Positions 52,812 through 60,604 of a stretch of DNA of 64,000 nt are shown here, in pieces (position 1 is the first letter of the stretch; each line of letters starts with the position of its first letter). Source of the stretch: VBAU01 sp036005185 (lineage in GTDB: Bacteria > Bacteroidota > Bacteroidia > Chitinophagales > Chitinophagaceae); assembly GCA_036005185.1 (NCBI GenBank), contig DASYQS010000039.1, forward strand, positions 62,001 to 126,000. The letters are read 5' to 3'. The notes beneath the pieces were generated by a model that worked only from the letters and a program-made list of their open reading frames with translations, made no database searches and was not told where the DNA came from. Both the position numbers and the translations under genes were made by a program.

Positions 52812-53885
52812 ATGAAATTCCGGAATTTTAAAATGGTAGGTTATGTGATCTATGGCCGCGGAAGTTTTAATCAACTGAATGAGATCATTGCGCCGCACCG
52901 TAAGCAAGGAAGACCGATGATTTTTTTGGTTGATCATTTTTTTGAAAACAAACCTTTGATCAATCGCATTCCTTTAAGTGGAAATGATAAAATTGTTTTT
53001 GCTGATGTGAGCTATGAACCTAAAACTTCTCAGGTCGATAAGCTAGCTCAGGGGTTAAAAGATGAATTTGGAAACATCAGCGGCATCATTGGCATTGGTG
53101 GTGGATCAACCATGGATCTGGCAAAAGCCGTTTCACTGATGATGAATAATCCGGGCTCGTCTGCCGATTACCAGGGTTGGGATCTTGTAAAATCTCCCGG
53201 TGTTTATAAAGCAGGCATTCCTACTCTTAGTGGTACGGGCGCCGAGGTTAGTCGAACCTGTGTGCTCACTGGTCTCACAAAAAAATTGGGAATGAATTCT
53301 GATTTTACACCCTTTGATCAGATCGTTCTCGATCCTGAATTAACTGTAAATGCTCCGGTTAATCAGCGATTTTACACCGGCATGGATTGTTATATTCATT
53401 GCATTGAGAGTTTGAATGGAACATACCTCAACGAGTTCAGCAAAAGCTATGGAGAAAAAGCATTGCAGTTGTGCCGCAAAGTTTTTGTAGAAAAAAATGA
53501 ATGGAATGATGAAAGCGATGACCAATTAATGATGGCTTCGTATGCGGGCGGCATGAGCATAGCATACAGCCAGGTAGGAGTGGCGCATGCAGTAAGCTAT
53601 GGACTAAGTTATTTGTTGGGAACAAAACATGGCATTGGCAATTGCATTGTATTTGATAAGCTGGAAGAATTTTATCCGGAAGGAGTAAAAGAATTCAAAT
53701 ACATGGTTGAGAAAAATAAGATCGATATCCCGCAAAATATTACAAAGGGCTTAACCGATGAACAATTTGATACGATGATCAATGTATCGCTGGGCATGAA
53801 ACCGCTTTGGGAAAATGCATTGGGAAAAGATTGGGAAAAAATAATGACGAGAGAGAGGCTGCGAAAATTATATGAAAAATTGTAG
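52812..53885 (+). CDS. kdnB: Kdo 8-oxidase KdnB-like (iron-containing alcohol dehydrogenase family)
   Basis: A 357-residue metal-dependent alcohol dehydrogenase. The NAD motif is IGIGGGSTMDLAKAVSLM; metal ligands lie in GMDCYIHCIES, GVAHAVSYGLSYLLG and KHGIGNC (Asp and three His). It begins MKFRNFKMVGYVIYGRGSFN and continues with SADYQGWDL, GTGAEVSRT and NEFSK. From memory this closely follows the Shewanella oneidensis KdnB, which has the same length and oxidises C8 of Kdo so that KdnA can aminate it (Kdo8N). ATG at 52812 is chosen over a TTG 9 bp before. The cassette array begins 15 bp after its stop. Confidence 0.85.
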   Translation: MKFRNFKMVGYVIYGRGSFNQLNEIIAPHRKQGRPMIFLVDHFFENKPLINRIPLSGNDKIVFADVSYEPKTSQVDKLAQGLKDEFGNISGIIGIGGGSTMDLAKAVSLMMNNPGSSADYQGWDLVKSPGVYKAGIPTLSGTGAEVSRTCVLTGLTKKLGMNSDFTPFDQIVLDPELTVNAPVNQRFYTGMDCYIHCIESLNGTYLNEFSKSYGEKALQLCRKVFVEKNEWNDESDDQLMMASYAGGMSIAYSQVGVAHAVSYGLSYLLGTKHGIGNCIVFDKLEEFYPEGVKEFKYMVEKNKIDIPQNITKGLTDEQFDTMINVSLGMKPLWENALGKDWEKIMTRERLRKLYEKL

Positions 53886-53900
53886 CTTATGATTGAAAAA

Positions 53901-53931
53901 GCGCCAACAGCAGAAATGCTTGGACGTTGGC
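53901..53931 (+). repeat. attC-like right arm (site A), left edge of the cassette array
   Basis: GCGCCAACAGCAGAAATGC followed by TTGGACGTTGGC. It matches the right arm of site B at about 27 of 31 bases, ending in the core GTTGGC. There is no left arm: the sequence directly joins the 3' end of kdnB. Confidence 0.6.
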
Positions 53932-53956
53932 AGCAATAGTAACAGAATCTAAAATT

Positions 53957-54841
53957 ATGAGCTACGACCTATATTTCTACAAACAAAAAGGGACAGGTCT
54001 TTCAGAAGTTCAAATAGCAGACTATTTGACCGATAATTTAGTCTCAGTAAACGAAAACGGGAATCAATGGTTTTTTGAGAATCAAGACACAGAAGTGTAT
54101 TACTCATTTGACCAAAACCAACAAGAAGATGACCTTGAAAGTATTGAACTCTATGAAAGCTTTCCTGACTTTGACAATACTCATTTTTCCTTCAATTTAA
54201 ATTTCATGCGTCCAAGCTTTTTCGGCTTAGAAGCATTTCAATTTGTTGAGCAATTTACAAACGACTTAAATTTATTTGTATTCAACCCCCAATCAGCATC
54301 TGACAATCCTTACAAACCAACAAAAAATGAACTGTTTGAGAATTGGAATAATACCAATTTATGGGCAAGTATTGATCATTTTGAAAAGCTGCATTCCGCT
54401 TATTTGCCTATAGACAAGTCAGATGAAGCGTGGGAATATAATTTCCAAAGAAAAATATTTCAAACGGATTTAGGTGACGGTTATTTTGTTCCAAAGGTTT
54501 TTTTCTTTAAAACAAAATCAGACAATAACGTTGTTACAATATCAACTTGGACTCAACACATTCCAAACGTTTTTCCGCCAGCAGACTATTTTTTGTTATC
54601 AAGAGAATACAAAAAATTGTTTCGAATAGTTAAAGACAATGTTCTAATTGACAGACTAAGCTTATTGAAAGAGTTTGGTTCTTATTTGGACGACTTTAAT
54701 TTTAAAGACTGTAAAATTATTCACCCACAAAATGCAATGAAAGTAAAAGATAAGTTTAATTCTATAAAGTCAGAGCTCAAACTGGAAGAATTTGCCGAAC
54801 GACTACCAATTGAAAATATGTACAATGCAAAACCTGATTAA
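53957..54841 (+). CDS. Cassette 1: unknown protein, 294 aa
   Basis: A soluble acidic protein beginning MSYDLYFYKQKGTGLSEVQI, with no signal peptide. Segments such as DTEVYYSFDQNQQEDD and LGDGYFVPKVFFFKTKSDN suggest beta-sandwich parts, and the C-terminus is helical. MSYDLYF-type proteins occur in Bacteroidota and may include immunity-like members, but I cannot confirm this. ATG at 53957 is used. The gene sits 26 bp after core GTTGGC of site A and ends 3 bp before site B, so it is the first unit of the array. Confidence 0.75.
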   Translation: MSYDLYFYKQKGTGLSEVQIADYLTDNLVSVNENGNQWFFENQDTEVYYSFDQNQQEDDLESIELYESFPDFDNTHFSFNLNFMRPSFFGLEAFQFVEQFTNDLNLFVFNPQSASDNPYKPTKNELFENWNNTNLWASIDHFEKLHSAYLPIDKSDEAWEYNFQRKIFQTDLGDGYFVPKVFFFKTKSDNNVVTISTWTQHIPNVFPPADYFLLSREYKKLFRIVKDNVLIDRLSLLKEFGSYLDDFNFKDCKIIHPQNAMKVKDKFNSIKSELKLEEFAERLPIENMYNAKPD

Positions 54842-54844
54842 AGA

Positions 54845-55034
54845 GCTAAGACAGGCAACAACACATTTGTATTATTGGAGCAGGATATAAAGCATCATTC
54901 AACTTCTGTAACCCTATTGACATTTACAATTCAACAACGGAATAAATTTTTATCTTTAGTAACAAGATTCGGCTGCCGTCTTCGGAGGCTACGAATGGAT
55001 GAAGCCCCAACAGCACAAATGCCTGGACGTTAGC
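54845..55034 (+). repeat. attC-like site B
   Basis: Left arm GCTAAG..CAGGC...ATTTGT...TTGGAGC (54845-54882) is the imperfect inverse of right arm GCCCCAACAGCACAAATGCC then TGGACGTTAGC (55004-55034). Outer boxes GCTAAG/GTTAGC, unequal spacers, then inner boxes, and a loop of about 120 bp. Cassette 1 ends here. Confidence 0.65.
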
Positions 55035-55071
55035 GATCATTGTAACGCTGACTTTTACGACACAAAAAATA

Positions 55072-55143
55072 ATGAAACAACTGTCGCAAATACTCTCTAT
55101 AATTGTCGTATTCACACACGCTCAAAAAACAAATTCGAAATAG
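55072..55143 (+). pseudogene. Signal-peptide-like remnant, 23 codons
   Basis: ATG followed by MKQLSQILSIIVVFTHAQ and then KTNSK and a stop. It looks like the secretion signal of a lost exported protein, cut off just after the cleavage site. It sits between core GTTAGC of site B and the reductase gene, where a cassette gene is expected to start. It may also be chance. Confidence 0.35.
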
Positions 55144-55179
55144 CTTTGTAAAAATTAAAACCCAATGAATAAGTGAAAC

Positions 55180-55746
55180 ATGAGAAAAATAATTGTACAA
55201 GAATACGTCACTATAGATGGCTTCATTGAAGACCCAAAAGACCAAGAAATGAAATGGGTTACAAGTCATTTCAATGAAGAAATAGCAAAGGAAATAGCGG
55301 AATGGGCTGATAATACTGATACGATATTAATAGGACGAAAAACTTACGAAATATTTAGTTCTTATTGGCCCAGTGAGGCAGCAAAAAAAACAGACCCTAT
55401 AATGTTTAACCATATGAACAATTCTCAAAAGATTGTGTTTTCAAAAACCATAAAAGATGTGCAATGGAATAACTCTAAGCTTGTTAGAGACATTGACGCA
55501 GGGGAAATTAAAAAGCTAAAACAAAAGCCCGGTAAGGACATAACTGTAAGTGGGAGTGCCAGCATTGTGCAAGCTCTTGCTAACCTCAACCTGATTGACA
55601 AATATTATTTAATGATTTTTCCACTTGCCATTGGCAATGGTAAACCTTTGTTTAACAATCTGAAAGAAAAGGTAAATCTAAGTTTAATTGAGCATAAGAC
55701 ATTAAACAATGGAGTCATTGTGTTGTTATACGAAGCGGTTTCATAA
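55180..55746 (+). CDS. Cassette 2: dihydrofolate reductase / RibD C-domain family protein
   Basis: A 188-residue protein of the RibD_C/DHFR fold: MRKIIVQEYVTIDGFIEDP, DTILIGRKTYEIFSSYWP, KQKPGKDITVSGSASIVQAL and LMIFPLAIGNGKPLF. Members are NADPH-dependent reductases; most of these small ones have no known substrate and need not confer trimethoprim resistance. Genes of this family are frequent passengers of integron-type arrays. It lies 13 bp before attC-like site C and begins some 145 bp after the core of site B. Confidence 0.87.
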   Translation: MRKIIVQEYVTIDGFIEDPKDQEMKWVTSHFNEEIAKEIAEWADNTDTILIGRKTYEIFSSYWPSEAAKKTDPIMFNHMNNSQKIVFSKTIKDVQWNNSKLVRDIDAGEIKKLKQKPGKDITVSGSASIVQALANLNLIDKYYLMIFPLAIGNGKPLFNNLKEKVNLSLIEHKTLNNGVIVLLYEAVS

Positions 55747-55759
55747 ATAAAACAACGAA

Positions 55760-55955
55760 CCGCCAACAAAAGTATTGCTGCAAGCGGGGCTGGACATTGA
55801 AACATCAGCTATATGCTACTACTAGCAGTAGTTCGGGCTCGACGAACAAAGCCAAACAAAAGTTCTTAACTTCCTCAACGAAACAAAGCCAAGCTGCAGT
55901 TCCGGGCTGAACATTATAAAATTCCCCACCTGCAACAATACCGGAACGTTAGCGG
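55760..55955 (+). repeat. attC-like site C
   Basis: Left arm CCGCCAAC, AAAA, GTATTGCTGCAAGCGGGG (55760-55789) pairs with right arm CCCCACCTGCAACAATACC, GGAAC, GTTAGCGG (55924-55955). The arms align over some 26 bases with unequal spacers (4 versus 5), the expected extrahelical arrangement. The loop of about 135 bp carries an internal direct repeat (AGTTCGGGCT and AGTTCCGGGCT). Confidence 0.75.
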
Positions 55956-55982
55956 CAAGGCAAAACACGACACCACTAGGCA

Positions 55983-56753
55983 ATGAACTACTTTAATCCA
56001 AAGACAGCAGCAGAACGTTATTCAAAAGGGCGACCTGACTTCCACAGCAACACTATAAAGCATATCAAAGATTATTTGCATCTTGACAAAAAACTCAATA
56101 ACGCATTAGACATTGCTTGCGGGACAGGCCTTTCAACCAAAGCGCTTTTAGAAATTGCGACAAATGTTTACGGAACAGATACTTCGCAAGAGATGTTGAA
56201 TTTTGCATCGCAGTCCGACAAAATTCATTATTCAATTGCTTCGGCAGAGCAACAACCGTTTACAGACAATAACTTTGACTTAATTACAGTTAGTTCAGGT
56301 GTCCATTGGTTTGACATTGATAAGTTCCTAATTGAAGCGAACCGGCTTTTAAAAAGTAAATCGTGGCTTGTACTTTACGAGAATTCCTTTATTTCTGAAA
56401 TGGTCGGCAATGAGAACTTCACCAATTGGTTTCCGAATGTTTATTTGAAAAAATATCCTTCTCCACCTCGTAACAACGCCTACTCTTGGACAAATGAAAA
56501 TCTAATCCCAAAGAATTTCAATTTTGTAACTGAGGAAAGATTTAGGAACTCCATTACCTTCAACAAAAAGCAACTTGCTTTATATTTTACAACACAGAGT
56601 AACATCATTGCAGCGGTTGAGAAAAACCAAACAACTTACGAGCAAGTTGAAAATTGGTTAGACCAAGAGCTTGCTTCATTTTTTGACAATGACGATACGA
56701 CTCAAACAATTAACTATGGAAACTGGATTAAGTTTATTCAACGGGCAAACTGA
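55983..56753 (+). CDS. Cassette 3: class I SAM-dependent methyltransferase
   Basis: A 256-residue Rossmann-fold methyltransferase. Motif I is ALDIACGTGLSTKALL, motif II TNVYGTDTSQEML, then SIASAEQQPFTDNNFDLITV and GVHWFDIDKFLIEANRLLK (post-I and IV). This matches the UbiE/Methyltransf_11 branch. The substrate is unknown. It is 27 bp downstream of the core of site C and ends 13 bp before site D, a compact single-gene unit. Confidence 0.9.
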   Translation: MNYFNPKTAAERYSKGRPDFHSNTIKHIKDYLHLDKKLNNALDIACGTGLSTKALLEIATNVYGTDTSQEMLNFASQSDKIHYSIASAEQQPFTDNNFDLITVSSGVHWFDIDKFLIEANRLLKSKSWLVLYENSFISEMVGNENFTNWFPNVYLKKYPSPPRNNAYSWTNENLIPKNFNFVTEERFRNSITFNKKQLALYFTTQSNIIAAVEKNQTTYEQVENWLDQELASFFDNDDTTQTINYGNWIKFIQRAN

Positions 56754-56766
56754 CAACGACTACCTA

Positions 56767-56902
56767 GCCGCTAACAAAGTATTGCAAAAAAAGGGCTTGA
56801 CGTACAATTCTCAACATTTTGAATTCTATTGTGCATTTGTGTAAAACTGAACGTTTGAGCTTCGATTGCCCCTTCTTCGCAAATACCAAAATCGTTGGCA
56901 GC
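56767..56902 (+). repeat. attC-like site D
   Basis: Left GCCGCTAAC, AAAG, TATTGC.. GGGC (56767-56796) and right GCCCC...GCAAATACC, AAAATC, GTTGGCAGC (56868-56902) form an imperfect inverted repeat: outer boxes GCTAAC/GTTGGC, spacers of different length, inner boxes TATTGC/GCAAATA. At 136 bp it lies within the size range of known attC sites. This is the clearest site in the array. Confidence 0.78.
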
Positions 56903-56995
56903 AATATGCTCTGATACCTCAAAAAAATTAAACTGTTGCGCTCAAACAAAACATAAATGGGGTAAATAATTTTCATCATCTGACAAACAAATATT

Positions 56996-57379
56996 ATGAA
57001 CATAAACACATTTTCTAAAATAAAAAAGATGAGCCCACAACTTCTTGTGGCTGACATTGAACGTTCCATTGAATTTTACACAAAAAAACTCGGTTTTGAA
57101 ATAGACTTTCGTTATGAAGACTTTTATACAGGTCTTATCAAAGATGGGTTTTCCATTCATCTTAAAACAGGCAAACCCCCAATTGCTGAAAGGCAAAATA
57201 AAATGTACAACGAGCATCTCGATATCATTTTTTCAGTCGTGGACATTGAATATTTGTACGAAGAACTTTTAAGCAAATCTGCGGAAATAATCCAACCGTT
57301 ACGGAATATGCCCTACGGCAAGGAATTCTATATTACCGATCCTGACTATTATATTATTGCGTTTTTAGAAGAAGCGTAA
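56996..57379 (+). CDS. Cassette 4: VOC family protein (glyoxalase/bleomycin-resistance fold)
   Basis: A 127-residue VOC-fold protein: QLLVADIERSIEFYTKKLGF is the first strand-helix of the fold, DGFSIHLKTGKP and NEHLDIIFSVVDIEYLYEEL follow, and YITDPDYYIIAFLEE has the closing Glu. Metal-ligand His/Glu are partly present (His in HLK, Glu near the end). VOC proteins include bleomycin-binding, fosfomycin-resistance and glyoxalase enzymes; this one cannot be assigned. Starts some 100 bp after the core of site D. Confidence 0.86.
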   Translation: MNINTFSKIKKMSPQLLVADIERSIEFYTKKLGFEIDFRYEDFYTGLIKDGFSIHLKTGKPPIAERQNKMYNEHLDIIFSVVDIEYLYEELLSKSAEIIQPLRNMPYGKEFYITDPDYYIIAFLEEA

Positions 57380-57449
57380 ACCTTATTTTTCATCATTCTG
57401 TCCGACTTGACAAAAAAATCTGACTTGACATTTATAGTGAGAATATGCT

Positions 57450-57486
57450 GCTGCCAACACGTGCATTTGCAATAGCATGGCCGGAC
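57450..57486 (+). repeat. attC-like left arm (site E)
   Basis: GCTGCCAAC, ACGTG, CATTTGCAATAGCATGGCC, GGAC matches the left arms of sites C and D. The right arm with GTTRGC is not found nearby; a possible scrap (CCCTAACAGCACAAA, 58464-58478) lies on the other side of the minus-strand oxidoreductase gene. Confidence 0.5.
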
Positions 57487-57659
57487 GTTGAAGCAATCAG
57501 CAGCAAATTTTTAATCAGCTACAGTTCGCGCTTGACATTAATAAAACCTTCATTTAAAAAATTGCAACTAGAAAGCAATAGTGATGATTTGAGAAATGAT
57601 CTTTGGAATATTTTAAAGCTATTTGTATTAGACAAAATGGAAAAAAAGAGATATGTTTT

Positions 57660-58394
57660 TTAGTCCTGCAAGCCTTTCAGATAGGCCGGATAGTCTACCT
57701 TCATAAGTGCTTCGTCGGCTTTCCGTTTTGCTATGATCACGCCACGCATATCAGACCAATCTGTTCCCATGGTATCAACTCTTTTTTTTAATTCTTCCAG
57801 ATTGATGTCCCTGCAATAAATAGGAGAACCTGGCTGCTGCTTCCATGATTGAGCAATAGTACCCACGTCAAAAGGATCGAAACCTAATTCTTCTACCAGT
57901 TTAAACACAACTTCCTTTGCTTTTGTATCATCACCTGAAACTGCTAAAGCGATACGGTTTTTTTCGCCTTTTGGTTTGCCCAAATCTTGTAGGCTTGTCG
58001 CAAGGATGGAGTTAAATACCTTAATCACAGGAATGCCTAATTGCTCCTGAACCCACAAGCTATCTATGCCACTTTGGTCAAGTGCCGGTATGGCTCCATC
58101 GCGGAGGGTTGGGTAATAATTCCCCGTGTCAATGACAACCACATCCTTTGGAAGTTGTTTAAACAGGTTTTTTGGAAGATCCGGTACATTTTTTTGAGGG
58201 ATTGAAACAATGATTACTTGTTTATTTTTTGTAGCTTCTTCTACAGTGGCTGCCTCAGCTCCAATATCTCCAGCAAGTTGTTTTAAGGACGCCGGGCCCC
58301 GGGAGTTAGCAATCGAAACAGTATGTCCCAGTTTAACAAATTTAGATGCCAGACAGCGCCCCATGCCGCCTGAACCGATAATTCCTATATTCAT
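57660..58394 (-). CDS. NADPH-dependent F420 reductase-like oxidoreductase
   Basis: A 244-residue Rossmann protein. It begins MNIGIIGSGGMGRCLASKF (dinucleotide-binding glycine motif), with ANSRGPASL after beta 2 marking NADP preference, VVIVSIPQKNVPDL, VIDTGNYYPTLRDG and VKVFNSILATSL. It matches the NAD-binding domain of the F420-dependent NADP reductase family, which in Bacteroidota are oxidoreductases of unknown substrate. It is the only minus-strand gene within the array (53.9-62.6 kb) and lies between parts of an attC-like site. Confidence 0.88.
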   Translation of the reverse strand: MNIGIIGSGGMGRCLASKFVKLGHTVSIANSRGPASLKQLAGDIGAEAATVEEATKNKQVIIVSIPQKNVPDLPKNLFKQLPKDVVVIDTGNYYPTLRDGAIPALDQSGIDSLWVQEQLGIPVIKVFNSILATSLQDLGKPKGEKNRIALAVSGDDTKAKEVVFKLVEELGFDPFDVGTIAQSWKQQPGSPIYCRDINLEELKKRVDTMGTDWSDMRGVIIAKRKADEALMKVDYPAYLKGLQD

Positions 58395-58661
58395 AACTCA
58401 ATATTTTAATAATACTCCTGTTTTTATTTATACTGTAACATCTTTTATCTTTAGTAACGACCTCCCTAACAGCACAAAGATGAACTTTCTTTTTACTCGA
58501 AAATATAAATACTTCGCCGCGAGGACAATTGATGACATCCTTGAGGGATTTTGGGGAAAATAACAGATAGAAAATGGTACGATTTTTCTGAAAATATCAC
58601 CGGGCGACTAAATCCAGATAATACCTTCACGTTAAACTAAAAATCCCGTTTTCAATGTGAC

Positions 58662-58964
58662 ATGGTTAAGGTTGAAAAAGAATTAACAAGTCTTGTTAGT
58701 TCTGAAAATATTAATCTTGATGGCAAGGAAATCACAAAGAATAAAAAAACTATATCAGAATTAGAAGTAAGCATCACAAACGGACATAATATTCCTACAA
58801 CTGACGATGAAATAAAAGCTTTTGTCCCCACTCGACATTATAAATTTGGATTAGAATATAACATCAACTTTATAACTTTATGGACAGCCGTAGCCTGGGG
58901 CGCCGAACTAAATGAATTTCCTAACATCACAAATGTCTGGACGTTAGTGGCAATTTTAGCATAA
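58662..58964 (+). CDS. Doubtful 100-aa frame running into an attC-like arm
   Basis: The first 70 residues (MVKVEKELTSLVSSENINLD and SELEVSITNGHNIPTTDD) look protein-like, but the last 17 (EFPNITNVWTLVAILA) are translated from the attC-like right arm at 58915-58951. It is probably a truncated gene whose own end was lost and replaced by the arm. I do not recognise a family. Confidence 0.3.
   Translation: MVKVEKELTSLVSSENINLDGKEITKNKKTISELEVSITNGHNIPTTDDEIKAFVPTRHYKFGLEYNINFITLWTAVAWGAELNEFPNITNVWTLVAILA
58915..58951 (+). repeat. attC-like right arm (site F)
   Basis: AATTTCCTAACATCACAAAT followed by GTCTGGACGTTAGTGGC. It matches the right arms of sites A and B, with core GTTAGT. No left arm is found upstream. 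The AraC gene starts 21 bp later. Confidence 0.55.
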
Positions 58965-58971
58965 CATAACA

Positions 58972-59817
58972 GTGACTGACCCAATTTTCATAATGCCTGA
59001 TGATTTTAAGTTCAGTTCTTTTACTGACACAGGGATTTATTTTTATCGAACGAACAAATCTTCAAACAACAACAAAGTCCATTTTAAACAAAATGTAATT
59101 TGTTTTTTATTGGAAGGGAACAAAGTAGTTTCTAATGGAAAACGAACCAAATCTTTCGGTAATGATAAAGTACTATTACTTCAGGCAAGTAATGTACTTA
59201 TGACTGAAAAGACAACGGTTAATAATGCTTATAAAATGATTTTAATGTTCTTTTCAAATGACTTTCTTTCCCGTTTTGTTGAGAATAAAAAACTATTATT
59301 AGAAAAAAAGCCAAAAAACAATTTCAATTTTTCCCTATTGATGAAGGATAATTATATATCCAACTTTGAGGATTCACTTTTGTTCTTTGAAAACAAGCCT
59401 TTAATCAGCGAACATTTCATTGCCACAAAACTTGAAGAAATACTACTTTATCTAATTGAAAGAGAGAGGCCGGTATTAACTGATTTTATTCATACGGCAC
59501 TTCAAAGTGTTCCTAGTCCCGAAATCATAGAAGTCATAAAGAACCCTGCGAATATTAATTTGACGGTTGAAGAATTGGCTTTTTTATGCAGTATGAGTAT
59601 TTCTACATTTAAGAGAAAGTTTGCGGAAATTTATAATACCTCACCAAAGAAATATTTCATAGAACAAAAGATGAAACAAGCAGTCTATTGGCTTCGCCAA
59701 AATAAAAGACCTTCTGAAATCTATTATGAATTAGGGTATGAAAATTTATCTGCGTTTAGCAATGAGTTTAAAAAATGCTTTGGCGTATCACCAAGTACAT
59801 ATATCCTTCAAAATTGA
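58972..59817 (+). CDS. AraC-family transcriptional regulator
   Basis: A 281-residue regulator. The N-terminal part (10-165) is a cupin-like sensing domain (FKQNVICFLLEGNKVVSN). The C-terminal 100 residues have two helix-turn-helix motifs: LTVEELAFLCSMSISTFKRK and PSEIYYELGYENLSAFSNEF, then KCFGVSPSTYI, typical for AraC/XylS. First start is GTG at 58972; ATG at 58993 is equally plausible. A 21-bp tandem repeat (59814-59855) between this gene and the PEBP-like gene is a likely binding site, so that gene is the probable target. Confidence 0.9.
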   Translation: MTDPIFIMPDDFKFSSFTDTGIYFYRTNKSSNNNKVHFKQNVICFLLEGNKVVSNGKRTKSFGNDKVLLLQASNVLMTEKTTVNNAYKMILMFFSNDFLSRFVENKKLLLEKKPKNNFNFSLLMKDNYISNFEDSLLFFENKPLISEHFIATKLEEILLYLIERERPVLTDFIHTALQSVPSPEIIEVIKNPANINLTVEELAFLCSMSISTFKRKFAEIYNTSPKKYFIEQKMKQAVYWLRQNKRPSEIYYELGYENLSAFSNEFKKCFGVSPSTYILQN

Positions 59818-59855
59818 ACCAATAGCATAATATTTTGAACAAATAGCGTAATAAT
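59814..59855 (+). promoter_or_regulatory. Tandem 21-bp direct repeat, probable AraC-type operator
   Basis: Two copies of TTGAAC-x-AATAGC-x-TAATA lie head to tail with a 21-bp period and match at 18 of 21 positions. Two turns of the helix apart, this is the usual pattern for the two subunits of an AraC-family dimer. It starts on the stop codon of the AraC gene, 53 bp before the PEBP-like gene. Confidence 0.62.
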
Positions 59856-59907
59856 GCTGCAAGAAATAAACTTCATTTTTGCCTGGTAAAATTAATTTAA
59901 AACAAAG

Positions 59908-60444
59908 ATGAAACTATTATTAACAATTCTGTTGTTTGTTAGCATTACAGGAAATGCTCAAACTTTCACACTTAAAAGCAATGAACTAGGTGGTCAGGGT
60001 ACCATGAAACAAGTATTAAATGGCTTTGGTTGCACGGGCCAAAATATATCACCTCAATTGTTTTGGGAGAATGCACCAACGGATGCAAAAAGTTTTGCCG
60101 TAACCATTTATGACGAATCAGCACCAACGGGAAGCGGATGGTGGCATTGGTTGATTTTTGATATTGAAAAAAATTGTAAGGAGCTGAAATCTGATGCAGG
60201 TAATATCAAAAAAGAAATTGCTCCCAAAAATTCGATCCAAAGTAAAACGGATTTTGGTGTTCAAGGTTATGGCGGACCGTGTCCGCCAGAGGGGCACGGA
60301 TTTCATAAATATACCATAACGGTGTATGCACTTAAAACTGAAAAATTGGGTTTAGACGGTAATGCGAATCCGGCATTAGTTGGATTCTATTTGCAACAAA
60401 ACTTAATTGAAAAGGCATCATTGATGTTTTACTATAAAAGATAA
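59908..60444 (+). CDS. YbhB/YbcL family PEBP-like protein, exported
   Basis: A 178-residue protein with a signal peptide (ILLFVSITGNAQ), then the phosphatidylethanolamine-binding-protein fold: FGCTGQNISPQLFWENAP, FAVTIYDESAPTGSGWWHW, and the loop GYGGPCPPEGHGFHKYTITV. The Asp, His and the GGPCPP loop line the anion-binding pocket. Bacterial YbhB/YbcL members have no clear enzyme role. It is probably controlled by the AraC regulator upstream via the tandem repeats. Confidence 0.9.
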   Translation: MKLLLTILLFVSITGNAQTFTLKSNELGGQGTMKQVLNGFGCTGQNISPQLFWENAPTDAKSFAVTIYDESAPTGSGWWHWLIFDIEKNCKELKSDAGNIKKEIAPKNSIQSKTDFGVQGYGGPCPPEGHGFHKYTITVYALKTEKLGLDGNANPALVGFYLQQNLIEKASLMFYYKR

Positions 60445-60604
60445 ATGTTGTAGCGGGAATTACTTGGAAAGTGTAATCTGGCAATTTGAGTAGTCGGGTA
60501 CAGAATGTTTAACACTAAAACATTAGTACCAGGTTCATTAATTTTTGTTCATTGTGTCTTATACCATAAACAAGAGCATTAGCGGTAATTTTATAGACGG
60601 CAAC

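Noticed and set aside
54924..55269. Two overlapping minus-strand frames (63 and 79 codons)
   Set aside because: They cover attC-like site B and the start of the reductase gene; compositions are atypical and no domain is seen.
57445..57663. 72-codon plus-strand frame after the VOC gene
   Set aside because: Its first part is the left arm of attC-like site E and the rest is AT-rich intergenic sequence.
58210..58563. 117-codon plus-strand frame, and the 27-codon tail from 58480
   Set aside because: Most of it is antisense to the NADP oxidoreductase gene. The tail (MNFLFTRKYKYFAARTID) could be a gene scrap but shows no recognisable family.
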